From Mauremys mutica (Eukaryota; Chordata; Testudines; Geoemydidae), in the NCBI RefSeq assembly GCF_020497125.1, contig NC_059077.1, positions 32,749,340 through 32,813,339 on the forward strand: 64,000 bases of DNA, given 5' to 3'. Each line of letters opens with the position of its first letter. Positions within the stretch are counted from its first letter, which is position 1. Positions 9,791 to 24,000 of this stretch are shown here, piece after piece. A model generated the notes under the pieces. It ran no database searches and had not been told where the DNA came from. It worked only from the letters and a program-made list of their open reading frames with translations. Made by a program: the position numbers and the translations under genes.

Positions 9791-11933
9791 TAAAAGGTAC
9801 CTACAAAATATAACTATTTTATTATATTTCTCCATGTGGCTGGATCAAACAAAAATGCTGAAGTCACATAGTTTGTAAATTTTGAATGCCGAATCTACCT
9901 CAAAATCAGTAGCCTCTACCATGAGTCATAAAAAACATCACTGCCCTGAAAATGTGTTATTTCTAGAATGGGTACCTCTGATTAGCCAACTGATCATGGA
10001 CCATGCTTTCAGGGACCATGCTTCCTAAATGATAAGAAGACCATGGTCTTCCCACAATATCTGATGCACTCATGGGGAGGTCAAGCAGTTGAGGATACCA
10101 ATCAGCAGCTTGTCAGGTCAGTTATCCATTACCCACCCAGTCACTTATATGGTAAGACTGACACACTATACATGTTATAATTAAACATTTATGTTTAAAT
10201 AATGTTAATGGTGTGACATAAGCCAATAGAAGCAAAGACATTCAGAGTTAAAAACTGTACTCTGTCCTTAAAGTGTGGTTATGGTCACAAAAAAGACTGT
10301 GAAAATGGCACATCATTATTCTTTATTATTATTCATATGTATTATTTATTAATGTGGACACAACCCTGGAGCACTTTCTGGTAGCCCATTGCCAAACCGT
10401 GGGTACGTACCTGCATCAGTTTCCCTTAATGGACTTTGGTGAGTTCAACAAAGCTTTTATGTAGTGAACAGTGCCCCTTCAGGTCTCTGATTTATTCAAC
10501 CAAAGGTCAAGCAGACACACAAGCAAGTCTTTGCCCCATTCATTCTAGCCAGTGGGCCAAGTTAGTCTTAATCTACCTGTGCCCACCTGGGTCCATCAAT
10601 CTCCTCCATCAAGTCTCCTTACCAGTTTGGTCCTCTTGACCCAGGACCCACTCTGGAGTCAGGCCTCTTGTCATGACCTGGGGGAAGGGTTCCTTCTCTG
10701 GGCTCAGATCAAGCTACTGCAACTTTTTTCCAGAGCAGAGTATAGTTCCTCTGCACTCTGGACCTCCAGCTGCTGTCCTTGCTCCAGAACAAGATCTTCC
10801 TAGGACTTGACGCTTTTAGTGCTTCCCTTTTTGAATGTCTTCCTCCTAGGAGCACCTTCCCTAGGTCTCAGGTTACCACCCCTCCAGGTTCCCCAGGATT
10901 GTTCCATTTTTTGAGGTAGAAATCTGTAAGGGTGCTCAGTACACACTGTGAGCTGTCCAGTTTTATGGTCTCAGTTTTTTGTTCCTCAGAGGCGGCAACC
11001 CTAATTAAATTTGTTAGTCTCTAAGGTGCCACAAGTATTCCAACCCTAATTAGGTCTCCTTTCCTGGTGAACTCTCTAACCAGCTCCCCTGAGAAATACC
11101 TTTCCTCAGGAGCTTCTTGTATTCCAGGACCTCCTGACTGAGCCCTCATGACCCTAATTAGACCCAGGTGTTCCTTAACTAATTAACTGCCACCCTAGGC
11201 AATTAATTACTCACAGGTGGATCTGCATTGGCTCATTCTCCTTAGCAGAGCCTGTCACAGGTAGGCTGGGTTCCTGACCTCTTCAGAGGGCTAGTTACCC
11301 TGTGACAATATTGACCATGTGAATGGTGCTGTACAAGCCAAAGAGAGAGGCAGTTGCTCCAGCTCCTCGCTATACAACCTTGACTCTTTAGCTCATGCTT
11401 TGCACTCTGGAGATCCCCAGTTCAAACCCCAGTGTATGAGCAAAGATGGCAACCATCACACTGTCACTGACCCAAACAGCTTACAGACTGAGCAAATGAA
11501 CAACATAAGATTGTACTGACAGTCCAAGCAGATAGCACTAAGACAGAAGAGAAGGAGAAAGTGTAGTCTATGTTTAATGATGTGATAATTTTTACTGACA
11601 TGGATCAGCACCATGTTCTTCATGGGAGAAGTGAGTTTTCAATAAAATTTTGAATGAAGATATTACCTCACCATCCTTGTCTCTCTATAGTCTGGAGAAG
11701 CAGAGACACATGAATGTAAGTTAACCACAAGTGACAGAGCAATTTTTAATTACACTTATCAAGGCTGCTCTGGAGCCTGCTGTTCTTGTCACTATTTTAC
11801 ATGTTAGAAAGGTAGAAAATAAGCAAGAGATTCTGGGAAGAGGACAAGGTAACAAAATATACTAACAATGCAAATATCAGAAAAGGGTTTAATATAAATC
11901 CTGTCAGCACATATGCAATGTTAAATTACTCAC
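9791..11933. other. Non-coding; unidentified moderate-GC block at 10.4-11.3 kb
   Basis: 9791-10400 is AT-rich with nothing recognised. 10400-11300 is richer in GC, with repeated CCCTAATTAG wording, and may be part of an unidentified repeat or LTR; I see no matching LTR pair. A 33-base insert with a 12-base direct repeat lies at 10996-11052. 11660-11700 resembles the arm of the TTGGTCCAATAAAAG hairpin family. No CDC20B exon was recognised. Confidence 0.5.
11008..11040 (-). mobile_element. Very short retroposon fragment with 12-bp target duplication
   Basis: Thirty-three bases (minus strand: TACTTGTGGCACCTTAGAGA and on to CTAACAAATT) sit between two copies of CAACCCTAATTA (10996-11007 and 11041-11052). 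The insert is a piece of a common turtle repeat, of which another piece (ACTAACACGGCTACCACTCT) is at about 59598-59622. The perfect 12-base duplication points to a severely truncated insertion event. Confidence 0.7.
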
Positions 11934-12064
11934 CCTCTTCTTTGCAATTTCAGCTCTCCTTTTATTTCTTCCTTGTAAGTAAATTGTCTCATGACATCTG
12001 GCCGTGGCATTAGTAATGATATAAGGTTCATTGGTAGAATTTTTGATAGGCACCTGGAAGGATA
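11934..12064 (-). CDS. CDC20B: CDC20B probable coding exon 4
   Basis: An open 131-base segment with a strong acceptor (CCTTTTTTGCAG|TATCC) and a consensus donor (GAGG|GTGAGT). It enters at phase 1, matching exon 3, and leaves at phase 0. It codes for a basic stretch including [19 protein letters not shown] and ending RRAEIAKKR. The first residues (LHPAKAV across the junction) resemble the mammalian LHFCKAP. The rest is only weakly similar to the mammalian segment, so the assignment rests mainly on splicing and position. Confidence 0.72.
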
Positions 12065-15000
12065 CTGCAAAAAAGGTTTTAATTGATACATTTCCTTTAA
12101 AAAATACTAGTACATTTGCCCAATGCTTGTATTGTTCCTTTCCATTATAGAGCAGATTCTTTGGTAACACTAATCCTGAGGGCTGGCCTGATGCTTTGTC
12201 AGTAGAACAATGCACTATGACACAGAGAATCCAAATGTTATGTCGATAGATTGATCCTAAGCTTCATGGCTGATAGGAGCAGGGCACTTCACTCAGCCCC
12301 GGAGGAAATGTCTCCTAGGAATGTTGGCAAGGATTCCATGGCTACACATGACTTCACCACTGCCATCAGAAATGGAACGCAGGGATTTCTGCATCATAAA
12401 GACAAGCTCCTACCATTAAAGCTCCTTTTGTTTAAGGGCTTATACTTTTTGTGAGCCAGAGACTAGAGAGTTAGGATCACACTCTTGAGCAACTGTGACA
12501 TTCCATTCAATAGAGGAAAGTGGCACACATTGCAAGTGTCCCTAACAGTCTTTGGCTGGTAGGAACAGGGTGACAACCCACTCTCTATTTTTAGGAGCAA
12601 CCTTTATTAGGTATCTAATGATTTGTATCCTGAATCAGGTAAATATGGATCTCACTTTCTCCCATAACTCAGCCAACTGTGTGCATGCAATGAGTGAACA
12701 ACTTCCCCATCTGTCCTCGATATTGCTGCATATGGGAACCAAATCTCAGGCATCCCAGAAAAGGCAAGGAAACTGTGTCCGCTTTTCATGGTTATTATTT
12801 CAGTGAGCCAGCACTGAGCTCACCTGACCCACACAGCCTCAGGTTCTCAGTTAAAGCTACCATAGGTCCAGCCAGTTCACTGCCTGCTCCCTCATAACTC
12901 CTCTCTGCCAACACACACAAGGACAGACACAAGCCTGGGTCTCCTCCCACCGAATTGCCGCCAAAGCCACGGGACCGGCGGACCTCCCGCAGAAACACCA
13001 CTGAAGGCAGCTTGACTGCTGCCCTCATAGCGACCGGCAGGCCGCCCCCCATGGCTTGCCGCCCCAGGCACGCACTTGCTGTGCTGGTGCCTGGAGCCGC
13101 CCCTGCACACATCTCAGGTGGGACACTGAGCCTATTACTTTTGGTCACTACCAGCTTTGGCTGGATGCAGATTAACAGGGGGCTTTAGAGGCTCTTGTGA
13201 ATCTCCAGAGTGATCCAGTTTCCATGCTGTTCTTCTACCTGCAGACTGACCTGGGATTGTTGAGATCTTCTCAGGAGTCCTTACTAGCTCAGATCCATCA
13301 GCTGGAAAGAGATTAATAGGCTGACACTCTGTGAAAGTTTGCTCGGCATGATTTCTTGCGTGTGTCTGCTGCCATCTTGTGACGATAGGGCTACTAGCAA
13401 CAGGGACACTGCATGTCAGTTTCTTCACAATGCAACTTTTAAATCTTGAATAGGTGGGCTTTCCTGAATCAGGCGTCTATTTAAAAAAGTAGAGAATTTA
13501 GCTGTCATAATTATATGATAGGAAGGTTAACTGGTTATTAAACCTATTGTCAAACAATCCAAATGACTGACACAAGATCCTGTAACTTAATATAGCATTG
13601 ACACTTATATCACTTTATATCTTTAGAAAAGGCTTTTCACTGTTAATGCATATGGGCAATCCTGCCTCCCAGCATGTAGCCTGTGTAACTTCAGGTTGTG
13701 CAGGGGATATCTCTGGGAGCTGCCTGGAAGGAAGTTTCCTCCCCAAGATCTGCAAATCTGCAGCAGCACAGCTGTTCTGTGAACACAACTGCAGTCTCTG
13801 CAGTGCCTGTGCCTCTGCTCTATGAAGAGAAATTGCTAGTGGATCTAGGCGGTCACAAATCCAAGTGTTCTGTCCCTGCTCCTCCCTCAACCCCTCTCAG
13901 AACTCCGATGGTTATTGGCATGTGGGTGCACATCAGTGCCACTGCTAACAAGGTCCTCCAGATCCTTACAGGAGCAAGTTTTTCCCTAAAGGACAATACA
14001 GCACCACTGTATACAATTCCAAAGCCATCAGAATATAAAGCATACTACTGACATCCAGATCAGGAGAAAAACATTGGGTGTGCAATGCTAAGTGAGACCA
14101 AAGGGGTTAGTACAACTAATAAAGCAATAATGGGTCATTTCAACTTCTCGCATATAAACTGGTCACTTCGGGACACAATTTCTTAACACCTTAAATGGTT
14201 CGTGGATCTGTGACACTGGCAAACCAGGTGCCAGCTTATGCCAAGCTGCACCTGGATATTGACAAATACATAGCTGGAATTAGTCAGGCTCACCTATGTG
14301 TATTACTGTTGTTAAAATAGGTATTAAGGTTGTAAAAATGTGCTTAGTTTAGACTTTATTGAATGCTTGTAAATTGCTGTATGGATTATAACCCATAGGT
14401 GGTGTGTGACTCTAGCATTTGGGGTGGCTGGGCACAAGTGCCAGAAGATCCTTATAAGTGGGAGGGCCATTAGTGCCTGGACTGTGCCCCCCACACTCCA
14501 CCCCATGACCCTGCCCTGCTTGGCCTCTTCTCCTGAGGCCCCTCAGCCCTCTCCTCTCTGCCCCTCCTCTCCAAGCAGCGCACCTCTTGGGGGAGGGAGC
14601 GGAGAGAAGTGAGCAGCAGGCTGGGGGAGGGCCTCCAGGGAGAGAGCGGAGAGTCACAAGCAGCAAGCGGGGAGGCCTCAGGGGTGGTGGCAGAGAGGCT
14701 CAAGCAGCAGGCCTGGGGAGAGGGGGGTTGGGGGAAGAGGCAGAGCAGGAGTGGGAAGAGGCAGAGCAAGAGGAGGCCTTGGGAGGAAGAGGTGTAGCGC
14801 AGGGGGGTAATGGGGGATGAGGTTGCCAGGGAGTGGGGCCTCGGGGCAGAGTGCGGGCAGGGCCATGGTCCAGGTGCCACTGTCCCCCACACTTCTCAGG
14901 AGCTTCCACCAGCGGTGCTCCAAAGGCACCAGCCGGACTCCAAAGGGGGGTGCACCACATCCGTCATTTCTTGCTCCGTTTGGGGAGGCTTAGCCTCTCC

Positions 15001-18000
15001 AAGCTCTTATAACCACCACCCATGCTTATAACATCTGTATCCCATATTGTAAGGTAATATTTGAGCATTTGCATTGTAAGCCTCTGACCGTGACTCTAAA
15101 TCACCAGACCAGAGTGAGATATTAATTAGTGGGAAATGCTGATCTACAATGAAAGGTGTGATGTCCTGCCCAACAGAGAAGGCCCATCAACATCAGACAA
15201 ATTATTGTGGAACATCAGAGGACAAAAGACTTCGTTGGTTGCTCTCCCCGCTCATGAAAAGGATAAGTTCAAATAAATTCCTCCCATCAGCTGAAGTGGC
15301 AGCTCAGAGAAGAGGGAAAAGAAATAAAAATCCCTGGCTAGAAGAAACTGTATGTCTATGTTGCTTGGACTCTCGAGACCAAGGTTTTCTAGGCATAAGC
15401 AAGAGATCCCCAGTGTTTAGCTGGGTTAGCCCTAAGGGACATATAAAGCTTGCTTACTATAGAAGCTACTACCTTTTGAAACTTATGACTGTAACTCATT
15501 TGAGTGTGTGTATTTTATCTGCTTTAATCTTGTGAATAACTCTCTTATTTTGTTTCCCTAGTTAATAAATCTTTAGGTAGATTATTATAGGATTGGCTAC
15601 AAGTATTGTCTTTGGTGTGAGATCTAAAATACTACTGACCTGGGATAAATGACTGGTCCTTTGGGACTGGGAGTAATTTGAATATTGTTGTGATGTTTGG
15701 TGGAAGAGATCATCTACCACAAAGCTTACCTGCGTGCAAACTAGAGAGTACCCAAGGAGATTGTCTGTGACATGTTAAGGCTCTTATAGTGCTTAAGGAG
15801 TTTACACTTGATAATTGGCTTGTGAAATTAAAGTATGGAACTCACAACTAATTTGGGGTTTGTGCCCTGCTTCTTAACAGGCTGCTCTGAAGTTGCTACT
15901 CATTTCATTGCAGGACAGTTTGACAGGATCAACTAGTTCTGGAGCACAGAAGAGGAGCAGCTACTCTTATCAAAGTACTAAGTAGTACGCAGGTGTTGGT
16001 TCAAGGTATAACTATCATTGACCAACTAAGTAATAGCAACCACATTATAATTAAGTTTAACACCTTTGTGGGGAGAGATAGTACCAAAATCTAGCACTCA
16101 GACATTTAACTTTCAGCAGGGAGATTTTTTAAGTGATTATGCTAGTTGCAAAGTACCTGAAATAAGGAAATTAAAATCCTTAAACTCTGCATGGAAACTA
16201 TAGCGTCAAAGAAGATATGTATAGCACTAAAAACAAAAGGAAACAGTAAGCAAAAAGAAAAAAAGCATGGTGAAATGGCAAGATACGGAGGTTTTCCAGG
16301 TCAAACAAGCACCCTTCAAAAAATGGAAATTTAGCCCAAATAAAGTTGATAGGAGCTGCGCTGCTGCAGTGCTGTATGTGTACACATACCCTTAGATTCT
16401 TATATAGTAGCTGAGCATCTCTCAATCATTAACATATTTAGCATCACAACATCCTTCCAAAGTAGGCCAAAACTATTACCCCCATTTCACCGATGGGGAA
16501 CTGAAGCTAAGTGACTTGCCCAAACAAGCTAAGTGACAAGCTAAGTGACACAGGTGGTCTATGATAGGTCAGGGAATTAAACCTGAGTCACCCAAGTTCT
16601 GGACTAGCACCCGTAACCCCTAAATCATCTTTCCTCCAGAAAGTCTCTCACTATACTAGAAGCAGAAAACTTTGAGAGACTCAGTGGCTACACTCAGGCG
16701 TGCAACTATGCAAACAAGAATGGGGAAGCTGTGGAAAGACAATAGGGAAGCAACAATATTTAAATGGGAGAATCTAGAGCTCCTCCCCCAGAAATTTTCT
16801 GAAATTTCAGATGTGATTTTCTGCATTTTAGAGAGCTTTAGAAGATTTTAGCTATAATAGTAATAACAGTAATCAATGCAAGCCAAACCCCAGGAAGGCT
16901 AAACTCCTGCATGGATTTCCCAGACTTTAAAGACAAATTCAAACTTTTCTTACGTCAATATTGGTTTTATATGTTTCCTTTTGATTGTTTTTTTGTTTGT
17001 TTTCAATGACGCATATGACCCCTTCTCCACACATGCTGCTGGAATACCTGATCCCAGACAGCACTCCAAAGCTCCACTTACCACACTCTAAGAGGAGCCA
17101 CACACACAAATATCTGATTTTATTTAATGTTTGCTCTCAATCTTTCTGTTAAACTAATCAAGCAAAGTGAATGAGCAGAAAATCAGTGCTGACAAATGCA
17201 AAGGAGATTGTAACCTTTCATGAAAAGACCTCAGGTCATCTCGACAGCTTGAAGTAAACATGTTCATTGTGTAGTGGCGGTCAAAAACAGCAAACAAAAT
17301 GTGTAGCTGTATAAAGAATATGATAGAAAATACTGGAAACAGTATTATGCTATTATCTAAATCCAAAGTATGCCCTCATTTGGGATGAAATCCTTATATA
17401 ACTCCCATTGCCTTCAATGGGGCCAGGATTTCATTCTTGAAACACTGCACTCCATTCTGATCACTCCTTCGCAATACAGATGTAGCATATTGAGCAGGTG
17501 ATGTAGCAAGTTTTTTGTGTAAGTCAGAGAGATCGACTGATGGAGAGGCAAGAAATTACCAAGAAAGGAATAATTCTTGAATGGAATTTAAGGACTGGGA
17601 GGGGAGGGGAATAAGGGGAAATTGGAAGCTGGAATGAAGTGAAAGACAAATGATAGTTTAGAGAAGGCTGAAAATGGGAGTGTGGAAAGAAGAAAGAAAA
17701 TAAGGAGACGAAAGAACAGAGAGAAAGAAGAAGAGGCAATGTTGGGGGACATGAGGTCAGAAGTGATGAAGGATAAAAACCAAAGAAGAGGAAAACCAAC
17801 ACAATAAGGGAAAAGAAAAGAGAAAAAATCCAGTAAGTGCAACTTTTGCCACAGGTACATAGTGATGCCTTCAAAAATGTCAATTCAGGTATTGGGGATT
17901 GGCAGGTGTGATCCAGAATGACACAGAGGAAGACTTATTTAAAAAAAAATACAACAAAGGCAGAGTGGGAGGGTTTCAGAATTGTGTCATTAAAATACTT

Positions 18001-21000
18001 GTAGAGCATCTTCACATTTTTCTTGAGAAGCTCCCCTGGAATTAACCTGCCTATATCTGGGATTCCAACCCTCCAGCAACTTCCCTTCTTCCTCTCCAGT
18101 CCTCAGTCAGAATTAGAAGCCAGATACACAGTAGCAAAACTATGCCCATCTTCTGTGCCAGCTTTCCACGCACCATGCCCACCCCAAAAAAATGGTTTGA
18201 GCTTGACTTTCTCTCAAAGGTAAATCCAGATTAATGTCCTGACCCAAAGCTCATTGAAGTCAATAGGACCCAAAGCTCATTGGGACCTATTGTGTCAAAT
18301 TCAATGGACTAAATGGGCTCAGAGAGTAAAAGATGTTACTCTGACCCTGTCACTGTACAACACTAAACAGTTGAACATTGTTCAGGGGCTTAGGTACAGA
18401 CACTGCTTAGTTCCATGACATACACATCATTCAAAATCTTTTTAACTTTTCACTAAACATACAGAAAAGAAAAAAAAACAGTTAAAGCACTTGAAATGTA
18501 AAATATTAATTAAGGATTTTAACTATATCCCTCATTCCATTTCCCTTTAGAGTTTTATCTGGAAATCCTTCAGTATGACAGTTTTTAGATGGTATTAATG
18601 ATGGTAATAACTAGCCTTTTTTGGTGAAATGAAAAGAAATTGAGATGACTGGACTTGTTGTTAAAAGTACAGTCTCATTTCCTTGAAGACAAAATAAGTC
18701 AAACACGTACCAAAGGGAAGAGAAGAGAACAGCTAAGATAGAAAATTCAGCTTCTGTCTCTAGTGCTGACATTCACCTGCAACCTCATTGCTAAAGAAAC
18801 ATGGGCTCAGCACATGGTCTTATCAGCCACTCCAAAACCTGGCAAACTTGTACCAGGTGGGAGGGATAGCTCAGTGGTTTGAGCAGTGGCCTGCTAAACC
18901 CAGGGTTGTGAGTTCAATCCTTGAGGGGGCCACTTAGGGATGTGGGGCAAAAATTGGTCCTGCTAGTGAAGGCAGGGGGCTGGACTTGATGACCTTTCAA
19001 GGTCCCTTCCAGCTCTAGGAGATTGGTATATCTCCAATTATTACCTTTAGCATCCAGCTGTTTAATAAATTGCTTTTAGCTGCCTAGCTGGTCATGGTCT
19101 CCCAGCAGTGCTGCAAAAGATGCAGTCTTGGCTGGTGAAAACAGATTCTTATAAAACAAGAGAAATGGAAGAGAGATAGGAAAGAGAATAAATAAGGTAA
19201 GACAGCAGGAAACCAAGTCTCACATGCTAGGTGTCATCTGGAATTTAGCCAGAGCCAGTCATGTCATCTGGGTCACTCTTTCTGGCTCAGTCTGGCCAGG
19301 ACATCTCTCAGGATCAGGACAGCGAAGGTCCAACAGTGTTGTGGTAGATTCTGGAATCCCAGAAGATGGAAGTGGAAGCCATGATGGTAAATCTCACTTC
19401 TTCTGGTTCACCTCTCTCTACCATTTTGATCCTCCCCACCTCCCACCAAAGTCTCTTTTTAAGGACCCCAAAAGGAAGTGGTGGGCAGAACAGCCAATCC
19501 CCTTATTATTTTGTTTGCCAATTAGGCCTAATTTTCAACACACCAATTTGGGTCTATTAATTTCCAGTTCTATTCTCCATTTTTTTCCAGTGACAGTCTT
19601 AACGCAGTCCTGGAGTGGAGTAAATAGACCATTTTTGTGTGGACTAATTTGGTCTTTCACTTTTGCTGAATTTTATGAACAATTTTATGTAACAAACTGA
19701 GTTAAACTTTTGTTACCTTGGACAACTTAGAGCACAGGCATTTGCACAACAGACCCAAAGTGTTTCCATTGATTTCAATGGGCTTTGGATCAGGCCCTAC
19801 CTCCCTTGAAGTCAGTGGTGTTATATGGGTGTAACATTGATGTCAATTACAAGAGAACATGATCTCTGAGTCTATTTGTGTGGGTCAGTTAAGTGGAACT
19901 ATTTTTTTAATGTAATTGGCACTGAGTTTTAATTTATCTCTATCTCACTGAGAGACATTTATGCATATTATCAAACCAGTGTTTCTTACTGGCTTATGTA
20001 TGGGGGAACCAGCAGCAGCTTTCAAACCCTGAAACATTTCTCCTAAGTTTGGGACAAAATGAGCAGCTACAATGGTCTGTGTAAGGCAGATGCAGGTTTC
20101 ATGTTTCAGCTCCTCCTCACATTCCAGGCCTGCTGAGACTTCCCTCAAAATTCTCCAAAATGGAGCCTCTCACAACTTATCCTTTAAAATATTCAGTGCC
20201 CAAAGCCAGGGTGTTTGCTGTTTTCCTGTCGATGGTTTTGTGTACAGTAATGCTCTGTCTGTTGCAGCTCAAATTCTTAAAACCTAAAATCAAAGATTTT
20301 TATTCTTTTGAAGTGAAGGATTCCAGAGGGAGGACCGTTTCTCTGGAGAAGTACAGAGGCAAAGTAAGTTGCATCTTCAAAGCACTATTTCTTTGTTACT
20401 AAATCTTTAGAGGGCAACGGATATACTCAATTTATATATGGTAAAAACACTGTAGCATTATGGGGAGATAAAGATGTTTTCTAAAATTCCCTGTTCCTTC
20501 AGTATTTAGTGCTAAGCTAGCAGTACAGATGAATTTTAACTTGCTATATTCAATTTAGTGATACTAAATAATGTAAAATGGTCATTTAATATGATTTGTT
20601 ATAACTGAAATGCTCTAACAATGCAACAAATATATTTTAATCACAGTAGCTAAGAATGTCAGCATATTGCAATTATATTTTAGAGGTTGATCTAAAATAT
20701 ATAATGTAAGACTATTTATTATGCACAAACCTTAAATGTCTGACTTTGCATGTGTGCTTTTAAAACAAAACTGTAATTAAAAAACACTGTATCCTTTTCA
20801 AGGGTCTAATGATTTTTATTAAAAGAATGTCTTTTAAAGAATACTGATTTCAGCTTCTGATATTCTTACTATATCTGATGAGATTATGTTCTAATGGTTA
20901 CAGATAGTATTCAAACAGGAAAGATTATGCTATTGGAAGTTATATCTTTAAGACTTGAAGTAATTTAGGAACTTGCGGTTTCTTTCTAAATGTTCCACCT

Positions 21001-24000
21001 TCTATTTCTCTGAAGGCGACTTTGGTTGTAAACGTGGCCAGTTACTGCCAGCACACAGACAAAAATTACATCGCGCTGCAGGAATTACACAGAGAGTTTG
21101 GTCCGTCCCACTTCACTGTGCTGGCCTTCCCGTGCAATCAGTTTGGAGAATTGGAGCCTAGCTCAAGCCAGGAAATAGAATCTTTTGCCAAGGGAAACTA
21201 TGGAGCAACTTTCCCTATTTTCCACAAAATTAAGATTCTGGGATCTGAAACAGAACCTGCATTTAAATTTCTGATAGGTAAATATTTGCCTATTATATAT
21301 GATGCTGCATAGAATTGCAATTTTTTTTCATTTATATTGTACTGATTTTTTCCCCAAAACATAAGGGGAGAACAGAAAAAATGGCAGAAGAACAGAAAGG
21401 TAAAGGAATGGGAGGGGAGGGAGGAGAAGGAACAGGGACAGAGACATCTCAGTTTCCATCTGCTAGGAATTAGTCAAAGGTTTCTAAAACATTAAACCAA
21501 ATCTTTTCAAATTTATATGAGGTTCCTCTTCTCCAAAATGTTACCTGCTCTTTACAATATTATTTTTAAAGCAAACATGTAATGGCTTGATTTACCTGTT
21601 GTTGTCTATTTTTATTATCATTACAAAAATATTGTATTTGAAAAGTTGTTGAAATAACTATATTAACCATTCTGAGAGAATTTAATACAGAAGTATCACC
21701 ATTATTGTCTTATCTTTCTTAATATTTCAACAGTTAATACAAACATGTAGATCAGCAAATTCCCCTCTTACCAGACCTGTATATCTTATTGACTTAGATG
21801 CAAGTTGTGCATGAACAGTGGGAAATAATCACTGGTTTACATTAACTCATTTTGTGAATTTTGGGATCCAATCTACAAAACCTATTCACACAACTATGCC
21901 TCATTCACATGAGAAGCCACTGCAACTTACTCACATGAGTAGGGGTTTGTAGGGATGGGCCCTGTATTCTCACAAATTGGAATGAGGCTGTATGTACTTA
22001 GGGCTTAAATCAAAGCTCAATGAAGCCAATTGAAAGACTTCCACTGACTTCGATGTGCTTTGGATCAGGTCTTTGGTTCCTATTGAATTTCTGTATAATA
22101 GAGGAAGGATGGTCCAGTTGTTAGGGAACTAGGCCATAACTTGGGAGAGAGAACGTTCAAGTCTATGCTCTGCCACAGCTTTCCTCTGTGACTTTGAGTA
22201 AGTCACTTACCCTCAGTTCCTCATCTGGGAAACAGAGACAGTGATGCTTCCCAGCCTCACAGGGTGCCATGAGCATGCGGTGCTCAGCTGCTTTGGTGAT
22301 GGGGGCCAGCTATGTACTTTTAAAGGAGATAAGGGTCAAAAATCACTTGCCATATCACTAGCAAAACAACAAGATACTGCAGATTTCGTAAATCTTTTCA
22401 CCAGTCTGAATTTCAAACGTTTTCTTTTCACCTAACTAAAAACAATGAATCAAATTCTGCATTAATTTATACTCCCTTCAATCCTAATATCCCCACAGAT
22501 ATGCTCATGCATTATGATCATGAAGACAAGGGGAGCGTTTGACTTCAGTTACATTACAGATGGTGTAATTAGTGCGGACTATGCCCCATTCGCTATATTA
22601 AATAAATACTTATCCATACCCATGGATGGAGAGAGATACCACATTCACTCTTTCAGTTCTAAAATGCATAATACCTTGTTTGACATAGACAAAACATCAC
22701 TTTATTTTCTATTTGTATATTTTGAAAGTATTTTATGAAAGTCATCCTTTCCCTTCCTGCAGCCCCCTGCCTCAAGGAATTTACTGTGCAGCTTCTGCCC
22801 AAAGGGGATGATATTTTCACTCTCTTATACATTTAATACTTTCTAGGTCAAATTCAGCCACATTGGGACAGTTTTGCACTACACCACCAGCTGATTCTGA
22901 CCATACAGCTAGCATATCCAGCCCCAGAGCAATTGTCCTAGTGTAAGGAGGATCCTCCAGCAGCATAGAGATGGTACAGACATAAGCACCAACTCCATGG
23001 GTGCTCCGGGGCTGGAGTACCCATGGGGAAAAATTGGTGGGTGCTCTGCACCCACCGGCAGCTCCCTGCCCCGCCCCTCCACCCCAGCTCACCTTCACCT
23101 CCTCCCCTGAGCGTGCCGCATGCTGCTTTTTCCCCCTAGTTCCCAGTGCTTCCTGCCGCAAAACAGCTGTTTCGTGGCGACAAGCGCTGGGAGGAGGGGG
23201 AACGTGGCATGCTCAGGGAAGAGACGGGGCTGGGGCGGGATTTGGGGAAGGAGTCCAATAGGAGCAGGAAGGGAGTGGAATTGGAGCAGGGACTTTGGGG
23301 AAGAGGTTGGAAAAGGGGCGGGGCAGGGGTGGAGTCGGGGCAGGGGCAGGGCCAGGGTGGGGGGGTGCGAGCACCCACCAGCGCTGGGAAAAGTTGGCAC
23401 CTATGGGTGCAGAGACTCTTATGAAGTGCTTAATTTGTATGTAATAAAACAGGTGCTGGGGCTCAAGTAATTAGGTCCCAGGGCTGAAGAAATTTTTTGA
23501 CTTTCATAACTGATGCAGCAAGACCAGAGATACCAGGGCTATGAACCACCAAGCCTAAAAGTGCCAGGGCTCTGACCTGACAAGCCCTGGCACAAATTAA
23601 GCACTGCCATTTCACTCCTTCATCGCAATGTAACAGCAAAAGCGGGGAGGACACTGCTATATCTCAATGATCCCCAGCAGTAGTTTTGGACCATGGGAGC
23701 TATTGCAGCTGCTGTAAATTAGAGCAGTCATCAAGCTGCTCTAACTTACACTGGGAGTCTAGCTCTGCATTCTAGCCCAGAATCAGGGGGAGAGCAACGG
23801 TGAGTTTATACCACCCCAAGACTTCCTCTTCTGACTTGCACTGTGTGCAGTTCAGCTTGATCCTAGATATAACAATTAAATCAAGATACAGTTATTAAAC
23901 AGAAAAGGGTCAACATGACACGGAACATATCCCACCATCCCTTGGCATGGAAAATTCCTATTGAGGCTGTGGAAGTTATGAATATGGTTCAGTGGCAGGC

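Noticed and set aside
10400..11300. LTR retrotransposon
   Set aside because: The composition is suggestive, but no paired LTRs, primer-binding site or coding domain were seen.
1..11933. WD40 exons of CDC20B
   Set aside because: I looked for motifs such as LDWS and YIWNG on the minus strand and saw none with splice sites; they may lie further left.
14412..14960. Overlapping frames up to 140 codons
   Set aside because: Purine/pyrimidine-biased GC-rich repeat; both strands are open at once, which is a composition effect.
18857..18930. tRNA gene with A and B boxes
   Set aside because: No closed acceptor stem, and it is fused to a SINE body and CR1-like tail, so it is a tRNA-derived SINE.
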